DNA from: Nanobdellati archaeon
GTDB lineage: Archaea > EX4484-52 > JAADEF01
Direction of reading: 5' to 3'
NCBI GenBank assembly: GCA_015521505.1
Contig: WAOB01000054.1
Location: 1 to 7,106 of the forward strand
Length of the DNA stretch: 7,106 nucleotides
Shown here one piece after another: positions 5,355 through 7,106 of the stretch (the stretch's first letter is position 1; each line of letters begins with the position of its first letter). A model generated the notes under the pieces. It searched no databases. It was not told the DNA's origin and worked only from the letters and a program-made list of their open reading frames with translations. Made by a program: the position numbers and the translations under genes.

Positions 5355-6416
5355 ATGGAAGAGATGTGGTTGAACCTGAAGAAGGCAAAAATGGCTAAAA
5401 AAGCCAGATACGGTATTGGAGTTGTAAGTGCCCTGCTTGTGGCTTTTGTATTTGTTTTTATTCACAAGCAGGCAGGTATTGTTTATGGAGAATTCTCCAC
5501 TGCAACTATGAGTGGAGATGAGGCACAGATTTTGGTAACAATAAATGGAAAAACTATTATTGATATTACACCAGAAATAATGAATTTTGGTTTGTTAGAT
5601 CCAGGTAGTATTGGAAATGTATATAATGTAACTGATGGTACAAATAATGATATTCAACTAAGTCAATATGAGATAGAGAATTTGGGATCAACTAACATAA
5701 CACAAATTTGGTTAAATGTTACTCAACCAACCCAAAATCCTTTTGGTACAGGTATTAGCGCATATTACGATCCGGGTAATTGGATTGCAGTAAATGTTTC
5801 ATGGATAAAAACGACAAGCGGTGTACCAACTTACGATAACTCCATATCCTATGTGGATAGGATAGAATTTAACGAATCTAAGGAGTTGGTTTATTTGAAC
5901 ACACCATTAAATACAGTTTCATACGGAAGGTTGAGGTTTGCGAATAAAGAGTACTTTTGGGCAATAAACACTACTGCAGCCAATTGTTTAGCAACAACTA
6001 CTACCCCTGTGTTTTTAGTATTAGGTAATCCAAATGAACCACACAATGTTACTGATACAGGAGATATTAACTTAGTTGATGGAGATGAAGTGGTTTTGAG
6101 ATATACTGGAAATGATGGTACATATTCCTATCCTGAAACAGCATTAAAGAATTATCCTGTCACGGGAGAGGAATATGTGCCTTTAATTGCAGGAGATTGT
6201 TCTCATGTAAGATTAGTTAAGTGGAACAAGGATGCATTGCCTGCCGGAGTTGAGAATTTATTGAGTAACTACGGATATGTGTTTAACACCACAGATTCAA
6301 CTCAGGGCTTATTACCAGGGCAGGCAATTGCGATGAATATAGAGATGAGAGTACCTTATGGTGTTGTACAGGGTAGTTATACAGGTTATTTAACTGTAGT
6401 TGCTTCCTCATTGTGA
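5355..6416 (+). CDS. Secreted or membrane-anchored surface glycoprotein B, paralogue of A
   Basis: This 353-residue protein has a Lys-rich N terminus (K9, K10, K12, K15, K16), a hydrophobic helix (about 18-37) and a beta-rich exported region. Its order of landmarks follows protein A: ITPEIMNFGLLDPGSIG (71-87), ENLGSTNITQIWLN (108-121), NPFGTG (128-133), YYDPGNW (137-143), YVDRIEF (166-172), ANKEYFWAINT (196-206), TGDINLVDGD (235-244), DCS (281-283) and VPYGVVQG near the end. It has eight Asn-X-Ser/Thr sequons. Only two cysteines remain (C211, C282); they correspond to C195 and C256 of A, so they probably form the conserved disulfide, while the second pair is specific to A. A perfect ribosome site and a downstream terminator mark it as the last and possibly the more strongly translated gene of the pair. 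Ancient duplication followed by divergence is the simplest origin. Function unknown. Confidence 0.85.
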   Translation: MEEMWLNLKKAKMAKKARYGIGVVSALLVAFVFVFIHKQAGIVYGEFSTATMSGDEAQILVTINGKTIIDITPEIMNFGLLDPGSIGNVYNVTDGTNNDIQLSQYEIENLGSTNITQIWLNVTQPTQNPFGTGISAYYDPGNWIAVNVSWIKTTSGVPTYDNSISYVDRIEFNESKELVYLNTPLNTVSYGRLRFANKEYFWAINTTAANCLATTTTPVFLVLGNPNEPHNVTDTGDINLVDGDEVVLRYTGNDGTYSYPETALKNYPVTGEEYVPLIAGDCSHVRLVKWNKDALPAGVENLLSNYGYVFNTTDSTQGLLPGQAIAMNIEMRVPYGVVQGSYTGYLTVVASSL

Positions 6417-6417
6417 G

Positions 6418-6480
6418 AGGGAAGTTGGTTGTAGTTCCATACCAACTATGACCCTCCCTTTCCTCTTATTCTATTTTTTA
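6418..6480 (+). terminator. Hairpin and T-tract terminator after the glycoprotein pair
   Basis: AGTTGGT (6423-6429) and ACCAACT (6441-6447) form a perfect 7-bp stem around an 11-nt loop. AGGGA (6418-6422) can extend the stem by pairing with TCCCT (6455-6459) across a 7-nt one-sided bulge. A pyrimidine-rich stretch ending in TTTTTT (about 6474-6479) follows. T-tracts terminate archaeal transcription, and the hairpin may also protect the 3' end of an abundant mRNA. Confidence 0.65.
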
Positions 6481-6523
6481 TGGTGTGTCTAACAGCAGTA
6501 ATTGTTTTTAGATAAGATGAATG

Positions 6524-6533
6524 TTTATTATAA
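6524..6533 (+). promoter_or_regulatory. TATA-like element before the broken gene
   Basis: TTTATTATAA is centred about 29 nt before the ATG at 6557, similar to the leaderless geometry of other genes here. A GTGAT ribosome-like motif (6548-6552) also lies 4 nt before the same ATG, matching the spacing used at 2201 and 2470. Both signals point at 6557 as the original start. Confidence 0.4.
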
Positions 6534-6556
6534 TGAATGGAAAAAGAGTGATAAAA

Positions 6557-6721
6557 ATGGTTTTGGAATATAAATAGTATTTGAAGAAAAAATATGTAAG
6601 AGAAAAACTATTAACAGAGATATATCGAGAGATTGCTGAAGAAAGGCATCTCAAGAGCATTCCTTCTAGAGAGATTAAGAATTGGCTGAAGGTAGATGGG
6701 TTAGTTTATGAATTCCTTTAA
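6557..6721 (+). pseudogene. 5' fragment of a disrupted gene (in-frame amber stop, then frame loss)
   Basis: The ATG at 6557 has both a TATA-like box and a GTGAT site at suitable distances, yet its frame reads MVLEYK and stops at TAG 6575-6577. The same frame then continues as a credible helical, charged stretch (YLKKKYVREKLLTEIYREI onward, through SREIKNWLKVDGLVYEFL) to TAA 6719-6721. A frame one base back (-1) is open from 6712 to the window end. The simplest reading is one gene broken by a nonsense change and an indel near 6718. Alternatives are a start at TTG 6581 for a short separate protein, recoding, or sequencing errors. No family is recognised. Confidence 0.5.
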
Positions 6722-7106
6722 ACAATAGCATAGAAAGGCATCCTACACCTATTGAGGAAGACAGATCTAATTTTATAGGTAAATATAATGTACATAATAG
6801 GATATTATGTATTATTAATGAAAAAGGAGAAACATTATATCGCTCTAGCTTCCTCTCATTTGATTGTAATGGTGTGGAAGTGTATGATTTACATTCTGAG
6901 AGTAAATATAAAATAGGTGATAACATAACAGATTTCAATGAGAGAATAAAATATGTTGATACATATAATGTAAACAATAGTATGATTGCATCTGTAGATG
7001 AGAAAGGTAGATATCTTGTGGCACCTTTAAATAAAGACAGAGTTGAGGCTCTTAAGAAAGCAGGATATAAAAAAGACTCTTCATTATATGTGCCGTTTTC
7101 TAATAG
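6712..7106 (+). CDS. Open frame of unknown function, running off the right edge; probably the rest of the disrupted gene
   Basis: The frame starting at 6712 has no stop for 131 codons in A/T-rich DNA and reads as a hydrophilic, beta-rich protein, so it looks coding. It lacks a start near its beginning: the first ATG/GTG/TTG codon in frame is GTG 6874 and the first ATG is 6982, with no ribosome site for either. It is best seen as the continuation of the fragment starting at 6557 after a one-base frame change. Two segments 60 residues apart share YNV.N (the first from 6784, the second from 6964), each followed after a fixed gap by EKG and then a Leu; this is an internal repeat. The visible end (VEALKKAGYKKDSSLYVPFSN) contains a small helix followed by a strand. 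No domain is recognised. If it is joined to an intact downstream part, the C-terminal product might still be made from an internal start. Confidence 0.45.
   Translation, partial: MPLNNSIERHPTPIEEDRSNFIGKYNVHNRILCIINEKGETLYRSSFLSFDCNGVEVYDLHSESKYKIGDNITDFNERIKYVDTYNVNNSMIASVDEKGRYLVAPLNKDRVEALKKAGYKKDSSLYVPFSN

Noticed and set aside
6575..6577. In-frame TAG as a pyrrolysine or readthrough codon
   Set aside because: It is the seventh codon of an otherwise damaged gene, and nothing in the window indicates amber decoding. All complete genes here end in TGA, TAA or TAG as normal stops.
6717..6723. TTTAAAC, identical to a classical -1 ribosomal slippery heptamer, at the point where the frame changes
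   Set aside because: The phase is wrong. The heptamer would move ribosomes from the frame of TTA AAC to the frame of TTT AAA, whereas the change seen is into the TTA AAC frame. No downstream pseudoknot was evident.
6675..6977. Minus-strand open frame of 100 codons at the right end
   Set aside because: It runs opposite a longer plus-strand open frame with more natural composition and an internal repeat. It has no convincing start signals of its own, though the plus-strand gene is damaged, so this rejection is less firm.
1..7106. CRISPR array, tRNA, rRNA, transposase or integrase signals
   Set aside because: No regularly spaced direct repeats, cloverleaf-like gene, or mobile-element motif or terminal inverted repeat was found on reading both strands.

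Overview
The window looks like a compact archaeal genome segment. It is A+T-rich by eye, most arginine codons are AGA/AGG, and several genes have a TATA-like box 24-30 nt before the ATG, the geometry of leaderless archaeal transcripts. Internal genes carry Shine-Dalgarno (SD) sites matching an archaeal 16S 3' end (GGAGGTGA, GGTGAT). The dense packing, tiny membrane proteins and heavily sequon-bearing secreted proteins suggest a small-genome archaeon, possibly a DPANN or Nanoarchaeota-like lineage. That placement is inference.

Layout. Positions 1-1566 (minus) hold the first 522 codons of a glutamine-hydrolysing asparagine synthetase that runs off the left edge. A short divergent promoter region separates it from a four-gene plus-strand operon (1649-3859): a charged, probably C-terminally anchored coiled-coil protein, a small zinc-ribbon protein, a thioredoxin-fold protein with a CEECDEC motif, and RNA 3'-terminal phosphate cyclase (rtcA). 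One nucleotide after rtcA, in convergent orientation, two very short overlapping minus-strand genes encode a 31-residue membrane peptide and a 57-residue protein resembling a minimal type IV pilin. A regulatory region (4130-4355) then leads to two tandem paralogous secreted glycoproteins (4356-5330 and 5355-6416), which end at a hairpin plus T-tract. From 6557 to the right edge lies what appears to be a broken gene: a promoter and start codon, an in-frame amber stop, a frame change near 6718, then a long open frame containing a 60-residue-spaced repeat.

How the parts fit. The rtcA operon combines an RNA-end enzyme with a redox-type and a zinc protein, but nothing in the sequence proves a joint pathway. 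The two tiny membrane genes and the glycoprotein pair diverge from one intergenic region and all concern the cell envelope, so they may form a surface-structure locus. The glycoprotein pair and the tiny gene pair are the least familiar content here.
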